NCBI GenBank assembly: GCA_024763175.1
Contig: JANTGA010000005.1
Location: forward strand, 1-43,431
Direction: 5' to 3'
Origin: Sulfurovum sp.
GTDB taxonomy: Bacteria > Campylobacterota > Campylobacteria > Campylobacterales > Sulfurovaceae
Length of the DNA stretch: 43,431 bases
Shown piece by piece: positions 12,070-23,397 of this stretch. The first letter of the stretch is position 1. Each line of letters opens with the position of its first letter. Position numbers and translations under genes: made by a program. Below the pieces are notes generated by a model, which saw nothing but the letters and a program-made list of their open reading frames with translations, ran no database searches and was not told where the DNA came from.

Positions 12070-14732
12070 AGCGTTACCTGCTCCTCCACATCCTTGAAGG
12101 TTTCGAAGGTATCGCCTGCTTTGATATCGTTGAAATTCTCAAGCATAATACCGCACTCGAAACCATTTTTCACCTCTCTGGCATCTTCGCTGAAGCGCTT
12201 CAGCGAAGAGATCGTACTGGTATAGACCACAACACCGTCACGGATCAGACGAGCCTTGCTGCCTCGTCTGATCACACCTTCGGTGACCTTGGATCCTGCG
12301 ATGGTACCTACCTTGCCAACGACAAAGGTTTCACGCACTTCCGCCTGCCCTGTAATCTCTTCACTGATGACTGGACTCATCATACCGCCAAGCAACGCTT
12401 TCACATCATCAAGCAGATCATAGATGATAGAGTAGGATTTAATCTCTACGCCCAGTGCTTTCGCTCTCTTCTTCACGTCACCAGTGGGTCGAACATTGAA
12501 CCCCAGGATGATGGAGTTTTCACTGGCATCCGCCAATGTGACATCACTCTCTGTCACACCACCTACGCCTTCATGAATAACATCAACTTTAACCTCTTCG
12601 TTTTTCAGTTTTTCCAAGCTGCCCTTGATCGCTTCCAGCGATCCTTGAACGTCTGCCTTGATAATGACAGGCAGCGACTTGAGTTGTCCTTCGGCAATCA
12701 GTGCAGAGAGGTCATCCAGTGTTGCTTTGGTACTCTTGGAGAGCTGTTTTGCACGAGCATATTCTGAACGCTTTTCTGCCAATTCGCGTGCTTCCCGTTC
12801 ACTCCCCATCGCGATCATCACATCACCGGCGCCGGGTACCTCATTGAGGCCGACGATTGCGGCAGGTGTTCCCGGTCCAATCTCTTTGAGGGTTTTTCCT
12901 TCATCACTTCGCATGGTACGGATACGTCCGTAGGTATTGCCCACGATGACATTGTCACCTATGTGCAGCGTACCGTTTTTGACGATCACATTGGCCACCG
13001 GACCAAATCCTTTTTCCAGCGAACTCTCCACGACAATCGCTTTGGCTTCCCGTGTCGGATCGGCTTGCAGCTCCATCATTTCTGACTGGAGCAGTATGAC
13101 GTCCAAAAGCTCATCGATTCCCTCACCGCTATGCGCAGAAACATTGACAAATTCATACTCTCCGCCCCACTCTACTGCCAATACATCCATCTCTGCCAAT
13201 TGAGACTTGACCATCTCAGGGTTCGCACTTGGCTTATCGATCTTATTGATGGCAATAATCATCGGAACGCCTGCTGCCTTGGCATGAGAAATCGCTTCAC
13301 GTGTCTGAGGCTTGACACCATCATCCGCCGCAACAACAATAATAACAACATCTGTCGCTTGTGCTCCGCGAGAACGCATCTCTGTAAAGGCTTCGTGCCC
13401 CGGTGTATCGACAAAAGTAATTTTCTTGCCATTTTTTTCTACCTGGTATGCACCGACATGCTGTGTGATTCCGCCAGCTTCTCTGTCTGCTACTTTGGCA
13501 GAGCGGATCCTGTCAAGCAGTGACGTTTTACCATGGTCGACATGTCCCATAATCGTCACAACAGGCGGCCTCTCCATCAGGTTGACATCTGCCACAGCAT
13601 CATATGCATCGGAATAATCAAGCGCATCGAGCGGATTGATCGTCGTGACTTCTACCTCGAACTCTTCTGAGAGGATCTCTATGGAGTCTTTGTCGAGAAA
13701 ATCATTTTTCGTCACCATCGTACCAAGAGTAAACAGCACCTTGACGACTTCGCCCACACTTCTGCCTACTTTTTCGGCAAATTCATAGACTCTTACATTT
13801 TCAGGTATTTCAATCACAGTGATCTTTTCTCCCTCTTCCTCATGCCTGCTGTATCTTTTTCTTTTGCCGCCGCCACGTCGAATCGAGCGTCTCTGCTGGG
13901 GTCTGAAAGTATTGGTCTGTGGACCTCTCTTTTTCTGCTCAGCTCTACGTCGTTCATCCTGACGCTTCATCTCTTCATAGATATTTTTATCACTGAAGTC
14001 CAGCATCACCACTTCGGCATCATTATATATCTCATCACTGGCACCGAAGTCTCCGCCAACCATAATGTTCAATTTTTCGCCACTGGACTTCGCTTCGGCA
14101 GCTTTTTTGATTTTCTTCTTTTTTGGGACAGCAGGCGCTGTCTCCGACATGCTGATTTTTTTCTTGACTGGAGCGCGTTTGGCTTTTTTGACGATCGTAA
14201 TACCGCCGCGAGAGAGTAGTTTTTTCTTTCGTTTCTGCTTTTCCGGCTCTTTTTTCTCGACAACCGTCTCTCTCTTCTTGTCGTTTTCAGCTTTAACTGC
14301 AGGCTTCGCGGCTTCAGGCTCTTTGCTCTTCTCCACAACGGCTTCAGCTGCTTTTTCTTCTGTTTTTACGACTGCTTTTTCTGCCGTCTCTGCTTCTGCT
14401 GTTTTAGTCTTGGCAGCTGTCGCAGTCTCTGCTTCGATGCTTTTGGCGTTTTGACTCTCTTGTGCTGCTTTTTCAGGCAAGGTATCAGCTGCAACAGTCT
14501 CTTTTTTGCTCTGTTTTCTTCTCACAGTGATTTTAGATTTTGGAGCAGGTTTTTTCATCCCTTTGGGAAGGGTCCCGCTGATAGCGTAATCAACAAGGAT
14601 CCCCGCCTCTTCGATACTAATCGTACTATTGGCAGCCTTGACATCATATCCCAGCTCTTTGGCTTTTTCCAACAGTTGACCGTTTGAAAGCCCTGCTTCG
14701 TCTGCGATTTCTTGGATCTTTACTTTATCCAT
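12066..14732 (-). CDS. infB: translation initiation factor IF-2
   Basis: 888 aa; IF2 N-terminal domain, K/E/A-rich linker, [27 protein letters not shown]. Confidence 0.98.
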   Translation of the reverse strand: MDKVKIQEIADEAGLSNGQLLEKAKELGYDVKAANSTISIEEAGILVDYAISGTLPKGMKKPAPKSKITVRRKQSKKETVAADTLPEKAAQESQNAKSIEAETATAAKTKTAEAETAEKAVVKTEEKAAEAVVEKSKEPEAAKPAVKAENDKKRETVVEKKEPEKQKRKKKLLSRGGITIVKKAKRAPVKKKISMSETAPAVPKKKKIKKAAEAKSSGEKLNIMVGGDFGASDEIYNDAEVVMLDFSDKNIYEEMKRQDERRRAEQKKRGPQTNTFRPQQRRSIRRGGGKRKRYSRHEEEGEKITVIEIPENVRVYEFAEKVGRSVGEVVKVLFTLGTMVTKNDFLDKDSIEILSEEFEVEVTTINPLDALDYSDAYDAVADVNLMERPPVVTIMGHVDHGKTSLLDRIRSAKVADREAGGITQHVGAYQVEKNGKKITFVDTPGHEAFTEMRSRGAQATDVVIIVVAADDGVKPQTREAISHAKAAGVPMIIAINKIDKPSANPEMVKSQLAEMDVLAVEWGGEYEFVNVSAHSGEGIDELLDVILLQSEMMELQADPTREAKAIVVESSLEKGFGPVANVIVKNGTLHIGDNVIVGNTYGRIRTMRSDEGKTLKEIGPGTPAAIVGLNEVPGAGDVMIAMGSEREARELAEKRSEYARAKQLSKSTKATLDDLSALIAEGQLKSLPVIIKADVQGSLEAIKGSLEKLKNEEVKVDVIHEGVGGVTESDVTLADASENSIILGFNVRPTGDVKKRAKALGVEIKSYSIIYDLLDDVKALLGGMMSPVISEEITGQAEVRETFVVGKVGTIAGSKVTEGVIRRGSKARLIRDGVVVYTSTISSLKRFSEDAREVKNGFECGIMLENFNDIKAGDTFETFKDVEEQVTL

Positions 14733-14961
14733 TCTTGATTAACTCCTTTAAAAGCTTAACAAACCGTTCTTCATCTTGTTTAAAACGCTTCGTTAAGCCT
14801 TTGATTTTTTTTGTATTATTGATGCAGTCGTGACAAAGATAAAAACTTCGCCCTTCTCCCTCGTATTGAATCACTTGATTGGTTTTAAGCTGTAGTCTGA
14901 CCATCGAATTTTGCGTGTTCCTCTGTTTGCAGGAGAGACACATACGTATAGGATCGCTCAT
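14725..14961 (-). CDS. ylxR: YlxR/DUF448 family RNA-binding protein
   Basis: 78 aa; RMCLSCKQRNTQNSMVRL, GRSFYLCHDCI; immediately upstream of infB. Confidence 0.85.
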   Translation of the reverse strand: MSDPIRMCLSCKQRNTQNSMVRLQLKTNQVIQYEGEGRSFYLCHDCINNTKKIKGLTKRFKQDEERFVKLLKELIKNG

Positions 14962-14987
14962 ATGCTCGTAATTATACCCAAAAGAGT

Positions 14988-15869
14988 TTAACGCTTCGCT
15001 GTGGCGCCATAATTATCCAAGGCCTTGTTGAATACTCTGAAATGAGGGAAATTCTCTTGCAAAACATTTGTAATTTTCTGAGCGTCATCCGCATAGCATA
15101 GAGAGAAGAAAGTAGAACCGCTTCCCGAAAGTGTACTCATCAAAGCACCATGTTTTAAAGCCAAACGCTGAACTTCAAAGAGTTCAGGCATCATTTTCAT
15201 TCGACGGTTTTGATGCAGCTTATCTTTCGATGCAATACGCAACAGATCCCATGACTCACTCATAAACAATCCTGTCATAAACGCTGCACGGGAGAGTGAA
15301 TAGACAGTTTCCTCTTTTTTGTATATTTTTGGCAAGACATTACGCGATCGGGCTGTTGATATCGTTCGATCCGGTACGACCAAAACAGCACGAAGATAAT
15401 CAGGAAGTCTTCTCTTTTTACTGTAGACACGATTCCCCTCCACACATGCGACATTGAAACCGCCCATTACTGCCGGTGTAATATTGTCAGGATGATTTTC
15501 ATAGCGCAATGCACGGTTGAGTATCTCACGCTTATTGTACTTGATTCCAGCGGCAAAGTAGGCTGCCGTGATCGAGCCTACAATCACTGCCGAAGAGCTT
15601 CCCAAGCCTCTGGATATAGGAATACGATTCATAAATTCAAAACGAAAAAGCGGCTCTTTGTGGGTCAGACGCCTATAGTTTTCATTGAAAATATTTAAAA
15701 AAAGTGTGTTTTTCCTGATTTTCAGATTTTCTGCGCCTTCCCCTTTGGTTGAGACACTCAAAAACTGTGAAGGTTTGATAATAATTTCATTACGCAAATC
15801 TATTGCCAACCCGAGGGTATCAAACCCTGGCCCCAGATTGGCACTGGTCGCCGGTACACTTATGAGCAC
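14988..15869 (-). CDS. thrB: homoserine kinase
   Basis: 293 aa GHMP kinase; [43 protein letters not shown]. Confidence 0.95.
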   Translation of the reverse strand: MLISVPATSANLGPGFDTLGLAIDLRNEIIIKPSQFLSVSTKGEGAENLKIRKNTLFLNIFNENYRRLTHKEPLFRFEFMNRIPISRGLGSSSAVIVGSITAAYFAAGIKYNKREILNRALRYENHPDNITPAVMGGFNVACVEGNRVYSKKRRLPDYLRAVLVVPDRTISTARSRNVLPKIYKKEETVYSLSRAAFMTGLFMSESWDLLRIASKDKLHQNRRMKMMPELFEVQRLALKHGALMSTLSGSGSTFFSLCYADDAQKITNVLQENFPHFRVFNKALDNYGATAKR

Positions 15870-15896
15870 AAATTCCCTTTCTCCATTTTATTCAGG

Positions 15897-16364
15897 CTAG
15901 ACAGCCGGCAATATATAGTTTGGTATCGATGCCTCATCGATCTTTAATCCCTCCAGCGATGCAGGCAAAAAAAACTCCTGCGGGATCAACTGCTCAAACT
16001 TTTGCGTCTCTATCCTCTCTCCCACTTTTATAAAGTAGAGGTTTCCGACTGCTTTGATAGGCTTACCTTTGTTTAACGCAAATGCACTGCACCCCTGAAA
16101 AGGGATTTCTTTGACAATCTCAATCGTTTTGAGCATAATATAGGTCAATTTTATCGCCATATAGCTCCCCGGTCCCCGGGTATAAATCATCTTTGACAAA
16201 GGATAATGGTCCATCACTTTGATGATCATCGCCAAGAGCACATCAGAGATTTTTTGCTCACTCTTTATCGTTTCTATCAATTGATCATCGCGATAAACGC
16301 CCAACAAAACAGGCGAGGAGATAGAGAGAATGAGAAGCGTATACTCAGGCGAAACTTTTTGCAA
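15897..16364 (-). CDS. tsaB: short TsaB-like tRNA threonylcarbamoyladenosine biosynthesis protein
   Basis: 155 aa; LLILSISSPVLLGVY and YTRGPGSYMAIKLTYIMLKT resemble the TsaB GPGSFTGLR region; overlaps the lpxC 3' end. Confidence 0.7.
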   Translation of the reverse strand: MQKVSPEYTLLILSISSPVLLGVYRDDQLIETIKSEQKISDVLLAMIIKVMDHYPLSKMIYTRGPGSYMAIKLTYIMLKTIEIVKEIPFQGCSAFALNKGKPIKAVGNLYFIKVGERIETQKFEQLIPQEFFLPASLEGLKIDEASIPNYILPAV

Positions 16365-17238
16365 ATTCTCTACTCTGAAGCGACTCTATTGTCACCATTT
16401 CATAGTTTCGGCTGTCAGCAAGCAGTGCCGATGTCAACAAGTAATTCAGCCTGTGACTTCCGGCAAATGCCGTATAGTTGCCCAAAATGTTGTAGCCCGA
16501 AACCATCATGTCCCCCATCGCATCAAGGATCTTGTGACGAACGAACTCGTTTTCAAACCTCAATCCTTCCGGATTGAGGATTTTATTCTCATCCAACCCT
16601 ATAGCATTCTGCAATGTAGCTCCCAGCGCCAGATTCTGACTCTGTAGATACTGGATATCCTTGGCAAATCCAAAGGTCCTCGCACGTGCTATTTCGTTAA
16701 TAAATCCTGTTGTGCTGAATTCGAAACGCTCTCTTTGCTGTCCTATGACAGGGTGTGCAAAATCAATTTCAAAATCAAATGTTGCGCTTTGGGATGGTGA
16801 AAGTTTTGCAAACTTCTCCCCCTCTCTCACTTCTACTTCTCTCTTGATGCAAATCACATGCTTATTTTGCTCTTGCTGTTTGATACCCGCTTCATCCAAG
16901 AGGAGGCAAAAACTGATCGCACTGCCATCCATAACCGGCATTTCGCCTCCGTCAAGAATCACACGCAGATTATCAATACCATAGGCATAGATTGCTGAAA
17001 GAAAATGTTCAATCGTCGAAATCGAAGCCTTGTCGCTTCCGATCACTGTTGCCATCTGTGTATTCACAACACTTTGCGGAGAAAGCGGAATGCTGGCTGC
17101 CAAATCTTCTCTGTAAAAAATAATTCCGGAATCTGCATTTAATGGCTCAAGCCTCAATCTGATAGGCTCCCCCTTATGCAGTCCTATTCCGACTACTTCA
17201 ACAGATTGCGCGATGGTTCTCTGTCTCATCTTTGTCAC
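16345..17238 (-). CDS. lpxC: UDP-3-O-acyl-N-acetylglucosamine deacetylase
   Basis: 297 aa; RTIAQSVEVVGIGLHKG, TIEHFLSAIYAYGIDNL, MPVMDGSA, HKILDAMGDM. Confidence 0.97.
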   Translation of the reverse strand: MTKMRQRTIAQSVEVVGIGLHKGEPIRLRLEPLNADSGIIFYREDLAASIPLSPQSVVNTQMATVIGSDKASISTIEHFLSAIYAYGIDNLRVILDGGEMPVMDGSAISFCLLLDEAGIKQQEQNKHVICIKREVEVREGEKFAKLSPSQSATFDFEIDFAHPVIGQQRERFEFSTTGFINEIARARTFGFAKDIQYLQSQNLALGATLQNAIGLDENKILNPEGLRFENEFVRHKILDAMGDMMVSGYNILGNYTAFAGSHRLNYLLTSALLADSRNYEMVTIESLQSREFAKSFA

Positions 17239-17358
17239 TCCCTTTTCCTTATTGCATACTTTCCCAACTCTATGCCATATTGTACAGATTATACCATATC
17301 TCTGTTCAGATTAGATTAAACCCAAACTCCTGGACTTGCCCCCAGCAGCAATCTCCTA

Positions 17359-18771
17359 TTATTTTTTTGTCTGCGTCCTGTTGTCGGCATTGAAAATAAT
17401 CTTATCAGCATCATCAAATATCTTCACAATATTGTCTTTAATCCATTTCTTATCCAGCCACTCAACCGGTCTGACTTCAATACCTTGCACCAGGATGCCA
17501 AAATGCAGATGATCCCCCATCGCCAGGCCGGTCATTCCGGTTTTTGCGATCATCTGACCGACATGCACCTCATCCCCCTCTTTGACCAGCAAGGTAGAGC
17601 AGTGGCCATAAAGAGTATAGAGGCCCAAGCCGTGATTAATAATCGGCATATTGCCATAGATACCGTTATAGTCAGCAAAAACAACTTTACCGCTGTTCGA
17701 TGCGAAGATAGGTGCCATTTTTGTACTTGCCATATCATAGCCGAGATGATACGATTCGGAGATGATCTTGCTTTTGTCTTTGGCATAATAGTATCGATGA
17801 TCTCCAAAACTGGCAACCTTTTGTCCATTCTTCAAAAGGTGAAAAGGATTGATCTTCCAGCTTTCAACCATTTTATCTGAAACCTTAGATGTATAGGCAT
17901 GTATCAGAGCCTCGTTATCTTTTCGCATCACTTCATTGACAGACTTCAGTCTCGCAAGCCTCTCATCCTTCATATACTTTGGTTCCTGCTCTGCCAAGTC
18001 TGTGATTTTTCCGTCAATAAACGAATCTGACGCTTTGATCTTGGAAATACGATAGTGTCTATTTTTCAAATAGAGAGGTATTTCTGCTGCACGACTATTG
18101 CCTGCTTTGTCCTGTGCAATAACTTTCGCCTGAAAATCCTCTTCAGTGAAAGGCCAGGCAAAAAGTGAGACAAAATACCCTTTTTTCTTATAAGGCTGTG
18201 CTTTATATTTCCTTCCCCCAGCTTCAACATAAAGCTTTGCAAGCGCATCATCATCAGATGCCTGGAAGATAACCAATGCACTCCCCCCCTGTGCAATACT
18301 GTAAGAGTTCGCAAGCACAGTGACATCGGGACGGCGATAATCAATCTTGAGTTTGATTGTCTTTTCAGCACTGTTTCCCATCAAGTAATTCCACTTGCTC
18401 ATATCGGTTGCCTGCGTCTTCAGTATCAACACTTTTGCCTGACGGTTAAGTTTTCCATCAGGATACTTGACAGAGATGACCTTCTCCTTTATCCCATTCA
18501 GGTTGTCAGCTGTGGCAACAGGAACGATTGAGTTGCCGTCACTCAGTGTCACTTGATAACGTTTCAATCCATAATTATCGAGAATTTTGATCTTTAGTGC
18601 ATCTTTGGCATTCCAGTAACTGTATTGCGGTGTTTCGATCGTAGGCGGTACGCGTTCGAAATCTTTAGCCGTATAGAGAAAAATAGCTCCGGCGATACCG
18701 CCGCCAATGATCAATATCAACAGGATAATCCATCCGATGCTGCTACTTTTTCGTCCTCTTCTTCTTACCAT
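17359..18771 (-). CDS. M23 family zinc metallopeptidase (cell-wall endopeptidase)
   Basis: 470 aa; N-terminal TM; HLGYDMAS, GHCSTLLV, GDHLHFGI M23 motifs. Confidence 0.93.
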   Translation of the reverse strand: MVRRRGRKSSSIGWIILLILIIGGGIAGAIFLYTAKDFERVPPTIETPQYSYWNAKDALKIKILDNYGLKRYQVTLSDGNSIVPVATADNLNGIKEKVISVKYPDGKLNRQAKVLILKTQATDMSKWNYLMGNSAEKTIKLKIDYRRPDVTVLANSYSIAQGGSALVIFQASDDDALAKLYVEAGGRKYKAQPYKKKGYFVSLFAWPFTEEDFQAKVIAQDKAGNSRAAEIPLYLKNRHYRISKIKASDSFIDGKITDLAEQEPKYMKDERLARLKSVNEVMRKDNEALIHAYTSKVSDKMVESWKINPFHLLKNGQKVASFGDHRYYYAKDKSKIISESYHLGYDMASTKMAPIFASNSGKVVFADYNGIYGNMPIINHGLGLYTLYGHCSTLLVKEGDEVHVGQMIAKTGMTGLAMGDHLHFGILVQGIEVRPVEWLDKKWIKDNIVKIFDDADKIIFNADNRTQTKK

Positions 18772-19724
18772 TTTTCTTCTCCTGCTTCCAAACTCGATAA
18801 GCTGATATAGTTTAATATTTTATCCAAAATCTCTTCAATATTCCCGGATTTTACAGTAAAACCACAGGCATTCTTGTGCCCGCCGCCGCCGAAATGTTCG
18901 GCGACATAAGAGATATCCTCTTGTTTGCTCCTGAGCGAAACCTTGACCTGTGATGCATACTCTGCCAGCATAATACCGATCTCCACAGTTGCCAGAGAGC
19001 GGGCATAATCAACCACCCCTTCGACGTCACTCATGCTTGCTCCTGTCGCATCAAACATAGACTGATCAACCCGCAAAGATGCGATCGTCGCATCAGAGTG
19101 CAGCGTCAATGTCTCCAGCGCCCTCCCCAGGATTCTCAAAGAGGCGAGCGAGCGTCTCTGGGTAAAGTTGAGAGCGACGCGCTGGTGATCGGCTCCGTAC
19201 GCTATCAACTCTGCAGCGAAAGAAAATACCTGTTCGTCGACATTGTTTGTCACAAAATGACGGGTATCAGAGACCAATGCCGCATAGAAACAGCTTGCAG
19301 CCTCTCTGGTCACGGGAAAACTCTCTCGCATCACAGCATAGGCGACATGTGCACTGGCTGACAAACGAGGGTCGACAAGATTAAGCATACCATAATTTTG
19401 ATTGGTTTGATGGTGGTCGATATTGATGATTTCGCGATCCTGCACATCAAATCCCAAACGATCAACACTCCCGCAATCACAGGAGATGATCAGACTGTCT
19501 GCATAATCAATTGTGTGCTTGATCTTGGAAAAATTCGGTAAAAAATCGAGATAGCGCGGCAGGTCAGTTGAATAGTTCACGACTTCCACCTGTTTGCCAT
19601 ACGCCTTCAAAAGTGCGTAAATCCCCAATGATGTTCCGATAGCGTCTGCATCAGGATTGATATGAGAGAGGATCGTGATGGTGCGATAGCGATCAATGGC
19701 AGCTTTGAACTCCTGGCGCATCAT
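18765..19724 (-). CDS. DHH/DHHA1 family phosphoesterase (NrnA-like)
   Basis: 319 aa; SHINPDADAIGTSLG, SCDCGS, IDHHQTN, FGGGGHKNACGF. Confidence 0.93.
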   Translation of the reverse strand: MMRQEFKAAIDRYRTITILSHINPDADAIGTSLGIYALLKAYGKQVEVVNYSTDLPRYLDFLPNFSKIKHTIDYADSLIISCDCGSVDRLGFDVQDREIINIDHHQTNQNYGMLNLVDPRLSASAHVAYAVMRESFPVTREAASCFYAALVSDTRHFVTNNVDEQVFSFAAELIAYGADHQRVALNFTQRRSLASLRILGRALETLTLHSDATIASLRVDQSMFDATGASMSDVEGVVDYARSLATVEIGIMLAEYASQVKVSLRSKQEDISYVAEHFGGGGHKNACGFTVKSGNIEEILDKILNYISLSSLEAGEEKW

Positions 19725-20560
19725 CTCTTTTCCGTATGGCTTTCCTCTACCTTCATAGAGAGATCGATCCAGTTGGCTTGATGGATGATACTCCCTGACG
19801 AAATAGCATCTACACCCGTCTGCGCCAAAGCGCCTATTGTCTCCAGTGTGACATTGCCACTTGCTTCGAGGAGGATATGAGGAAAGTTCTCATTGCGGTA
19901 GGCAACCACTTCACGGATGGTTTCAAGAGGCATATTGTCGCACATCACGATATCAGCACCCACTGCCATCGCCTGCTGCACCATCCCGAACGTTTCACAC
20001 TCGATCTCTACCTTGGACGTAAAAGGTATGGTTCTTCTCACCTCTTGCATAAAGCTATCAAGATCGCCGATCGTTTGCAAATGGGTATCCTTGAGCATCA
20101 GACAGTCATCCAGCCCCATACGGTGGTTGACACCACCCCCGCAACGTACAGCATACTTCTCAAACTCTCTCAGCAGCGGGCGTGTCTTGCGGGTATCGAG
20201 GAGCTTGACACCGCTTCCCTCCAGCGCTGTGGCATAACGTTCCGTCAATGTGGCGATCGAACTGGCATGCAGCAGCAGATCCAAGATAGAGCGCTCCAGC
20301 GAGAGCAGTGTTTTGTTGTCCCCAAACACCCACAACAGCTTTTCACCTCTGACAAATCGATCTCCATCGTTAAAAGCCCATTCGCACTTGAGTTCATACA
20401 TTTTTATGAGGAGGTCAACATACTCTTTGCCGCTCAAAACACCATCACTCTTGGCGATCACATAAGCGCGGATCTGCTTGTGTACACTGATACGGGAGAA
20501 GAGGTCTCCTCTTCCCACATCCTCGGCGACCAACGCTTCTAAAAATTTCTCTTTTTGCAT
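19721..20560 (-). CDS. nadC: nicotinate-nucleotide pyrophosphorylase (carboxylating)
   Basis: Start MQKEKFLEALVAEDVGRGDLF; LLDTRKTRPLLREFEKYAVRCGGGVNHRMGLDD, EASGNVTLETI. The track ORF (to 20707) extends into nadA. Confidence 0.95.
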   Translation of the reverse strand: MQKEKFLEALVAEDVGRGDLFSRISVHKQIRAYVIAKSDGVLSGKEYVDLLIKMYELKCEWAFNDGDRFVRGEKLLWVFGDNKTLLSLERSILDLLLHASSIATLTERYATALEGSGVKLLDTRKTRPLLREFEKYAVRCGGGVNHRMGLDDCLMLKDTHLQTIGDLDSFMQEVRRTIPFTSKVEIECETFGMVQQAMAVGADIVMCDNMPLETIREVVAYRNENFPHILLEASGNVTLETIGALAQTGVDAISSGSIIHQANWIDLSMKVEESHTEKR

Positions 20561-20570
20561 CACGTGCCCT

Positions 20571-21566
20571 TTACTTGATTTCCAGCATGCGCTGCAGTGC
20601 CACATTGGCCCACTTGGTCGTATGCTCATCCAGAACGATCTCATTGATCGGCTGATCATCCTCGATCGACTTGAGCGCACGATAAAGATCTTCGAGAGTC
20701 GTCTCATTCATCGTCGGACACTCCGGTTTGGTCGAGGAGAGAACGTAGGTATTCTCTTTTCGCATGCGGTTGACGAGATTGTATTCGGTACCCACTGCCA
20801 CCTTCTGCTCGGGATCAAGTTCGCCGACATATTTGATCAGCTGAGAAGTAGAGCCGGAAAAATCAGCCGCCTGCACAACTTTGGGGTCACACTCAGGATG
20901 TACAGCGATCGTGATGCCAGGGTACTTGTTGCGATAAAATTCGATATCATCGACAGTAAAGAGCTGATGGACAGAACAGAAACCGTTGAAGCAGACCACA
21001 TCCGCCTCTTTGGGGTCACACTCTCCCTCTCCTATGACACAGGACTTCAGCCCCATCTGAATGGCAAAGTTCTGCCCCAGACAGCGATCCGGTACAAAAA
21101 GGATCTTTTTACCGCTTTCGAGCCCTTTTTCGATGATCTTGTATGCATTGGAACTGGTGCAGACCATACCTCCCATCTCCCCGACTTTGGATTTGACAGT
21201 TGCGTCGGAGTTGATATAGGTGATCGGCAAAATATCCTCTTTGGCGACACCGCGTTCTACCATATAGGCTACACTGTCGTCGAAGTAGCTCCCGTCGATC
21301 ATTCTCGCCATCGAACAGCAGGCAATCTTGGGCATCAAGACACGCTTTTCAGGTGCGATGACCTTGACGCTCTGGCCCATAAAACCGACACCGCAAAAGA
21401 CGACCCAGGGATTTTTGTCTGCCTGGCATCGTCTGGCCAGCTCCAGACTGTCGCCGGTGATATCCGCCATCTCAAACACTTCATCCCGCTGATAAAAATG
21501 CGCCACAACCGTGACATCCAATTCCTGTTTCATTCTCTCGATTTCGGCCCTGTAATCTATCATCAT
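20571..21566 (-). CDS. nadA: quinolinate synthase
   Basis: VVAHFYQRDEVFEMADITGDSLELAR, VFCGVGFMGQS, HPECDPKV, ECPTMNETTLEDLY. Confidence 0.96.
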   Translation of the reverse strand: MMIDYRAEIERMKQELDVTVVAHFYQRDEVFEMADITGDSLELARRCQADKNPWVVFCGVGFMGQSVKVIAPEKRVLMPKIACCSMARMIDGSYFDDSVAYMVERGVAKEDILPITYINSDATVKSKVGEMGGMVCTSSNAYKIIEKGLESGKKILFVPDRCLGQNFAIQMGLKSCVIGEGECDPKEADVVCFNGFCSVHQLFTVDDIEFYRNKYPGITIAVHPECDPKVVQAADFSGSTSQLIKYVGELDPEQKVAVGTEYNLVNRMRKENTYVLSSTKPECPTMNETTLEDLYRALKSIEDDQPINEIVLDEHTTKWANVALQRMLEIK

Positions 21567-21653
21567 TTCTCTCTTCCTCTTCACCTTAATTCTGGTTATT
21601 TTATCTAAATTCAGTTAAAATTGCACCTCAAAACCAATACAAATGGAATACAA

Positions 21654-22277
21654 ATGGATTTTTTCAATCAAAACATCATGCTCTATCTGGCAAGCTATCT
21701 GGTGGCCGGTATCCCTTTTGGCTACCTCTTGGCAAAGCAGTTTGCAGGTGTCGACATCAAAGAAGCCGGCAGCGGCAATATCGGAGCAACGAATGTGCTC
21801 AGAGTTGTCAAGGAACAAGATCCGATACTGGCAAAAAAACTGGGTGCTATCACACTTTTTCTTGATGCGGCCAAGGGTGCTGTCATCCTCTTGATCGCAA
21901 TGATGCTTGGCGCAAGCGATTCGGTACTCTGGACGATCGCGGTACTGGCTGTTATCGGACACTGCTTCTCTGCCTTTCTGATGTTTGAAGGGGGCAAAGG
22001 TGTCGCGACAGGCTTTGGAGTTTTGGCCGTGATGATGCCCATACCTGCACTCATCGCTATCGTCGTCTGGGGGATCGCGAGCAAAGGATTGAAGATCTCT
22101 TCCCTCTCCTCTCTGATCGCTCTGGCAGCCTTTGTTTTCGCCAGCTACATCATCTATCCGGATGTACCGGGCATTCACTCACACGCACCCATATGGGTCA
22201 TTGCACTGATCATCTTTTATAAACATATTCCCAACATTGTCAGACTCTTCAAAAAGGAAGAGGGCAAAGTAGTATGA
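21654..22277 (+). CDS. plsY: glycerol-3-phosphate acyltransferase
   Basis: Start MDFFNQN; GIPFGYLLAK, GSGNIGATNVLR, GHCFSAFLMFEGGKGVATGFG. Confidence 0.95.
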   Translation: MDFFNQNIMLYLASYLVAGIPFGYLLAKQFAGVDIKEAGSGNIGATNVLRVVKEQDPILAKKLGAITLFLDAAKGAVILLIAMMLGASDSVLWTIAVLAVIGHCFSAFLMFEGGKGVATGFGVLAVMMPIPALIAIVVWGIASKGLKISSLSSLIALAAFVFASYIIYPDVPGIHSHAPIWVIALIIFYKHIPNIVRLFKKEEGKVV

Positions 22278-22612
22278 GGATTCATATCCAGTCACTGCGC
22301 TTCGATACGATCATCGGACTGCTTGAGTTTGAACGGGAACAAGAGCAAACAATTCTCGTCGACCTCGAAGCAGAATATATCTACGACAAACAGACATTTA
22401 TCAATTATGCCGACTTGGCAGCCTTGATCAAGACAGATCTCAAAAAAGAGCGTTATATGCTTCTCGAAGAGGCGCTCTCGGGTCTCAAAAAGAAAATTAT
22501 AGAAGCGTATCCTGCCATCAGAGAGCTGAAGCTCAAAATTGCCAAACCTGACATTCTCGAAGACTGCACGGTTGCACTGAGTGATAGCTGGAAGTTTTCG
22601 CCTGCTTTATGA
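22274..22612 (+). CDS. folB: dihydroneopterin aldolase
   Basis: 112 aa; MRIHIQSLRFDTIIGLLEFEREQEQ, YADLAALIK; ATGA overlap with plsY. Confidence 0.88.
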   Translation: MRIHIQSLRFDTIIGLLEFEREQEQTILVDLEAEYIYDKQTFINYADLAALIKTDLKKERYMLLEEALSGLKKKIIEAYPAIRELKLKIAKPDILEDCTVALSDSWKFSPAL

Positions 22613-22725
22613 CAACGATTCGGCTGTTCTTTGCTTTTTTTGTTCGATTTTTTTAAAAAAACTTTAATCCTTTCCAAAATTGTGTTATACTATTAAATAA
22701 ATATTAAATTAAAGGATCTTCACCT

Positions 22726-23397
22726 ATGAGAATTTTGATTATTGAAGATGAAGTAACACTCAGTAAAACACTATCTGAGGGCCTCAAAGAGTTTGGTTAC
22801 CAGAACGATGTGGCTGAAAATCTAAATGACGGACGATACTATCTGGATATCCGTAACTATGACCTGGTTCTGCTTGACTGGATGCTGCCTGACGGCAATG
22901 GTGTCGATCTGATCGCAGAGATCAAGGCAAAAACGCCCAAAACATCGATCATCATACTCTCAGCACGCGATGACAAAGAGAGCGAGATCGAAGCACTTCG
23001 TGCCGGAGCCGATGACTACATCAAAAAACCTTTTGATTTTGAAATCCTTGTTGTGCGTATCGAAGCAAAACTTCGATTTGGCGGCAGCAATATTATCGAA
23101 ATCGATAACCTTATCATCAATCCGGAAGAAGAGAAAATACTCTACAACAAAGAAGAGGTGGAACTCAAAGGGAAGCCTTTTGAAGTGCTGACACATCTCG
23201 CAATGCACAAAGATCAGATCGTCTCCAAAGAGCAGCTCCTCGATGCGATCTGGGAAGAACCGGAGCTGGTTACTCCCAACGTCATCGAGGTAGCGATCAA
23301 CCAGATCAGACAAAAAATGGACAAGCCTCTCAATATCACAACGATTGAAACGGTGCGCAGAAGAGGTTATCGATTTTGCTTTCCCAAAAAAGCATAA
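22726..23397 (+). CDS. hsrA: OmpR-family response regulator, HsrA/CosR-like
   Basis: Receiver with IIEDE, LVLLDWMLPDG, IILSAR, IKKPFD. C-terminal KGKPFEVLTHLAMHKDQIVSKEQLLDAIWEEPELVTPNVIEVAINQIRQKMDKPLNITTIETVRRRGYRFCFPK closely resembles my recollection of Helicobacter HsrA (HP1043). Confidence 0.85.
   Translation: MRILIIEDEVTLSKTLSEGLKEFGYQNDVAENLNDGRYYLDIRNYDLVLLDWMLPDGNGVDLIAEIKAKTPKTSIIILSARDDKESEIEALRAGADDYIKKPFDFEILVVRIEAKLRFGGSNIIEIDNLIINPEEEKILYNKEEVELKGKPFEVLTHLAMHKDQIVSKEQLLDAIWEEPELVTPNVIEVAINQIRQKMDKPLNITTIETVRRRGYRFCFPKKA

Noticed and set aside
20478-21608. 376-aa plus-strand ORF
   Set aside because: Antisense to nadA, which is unambiguous.
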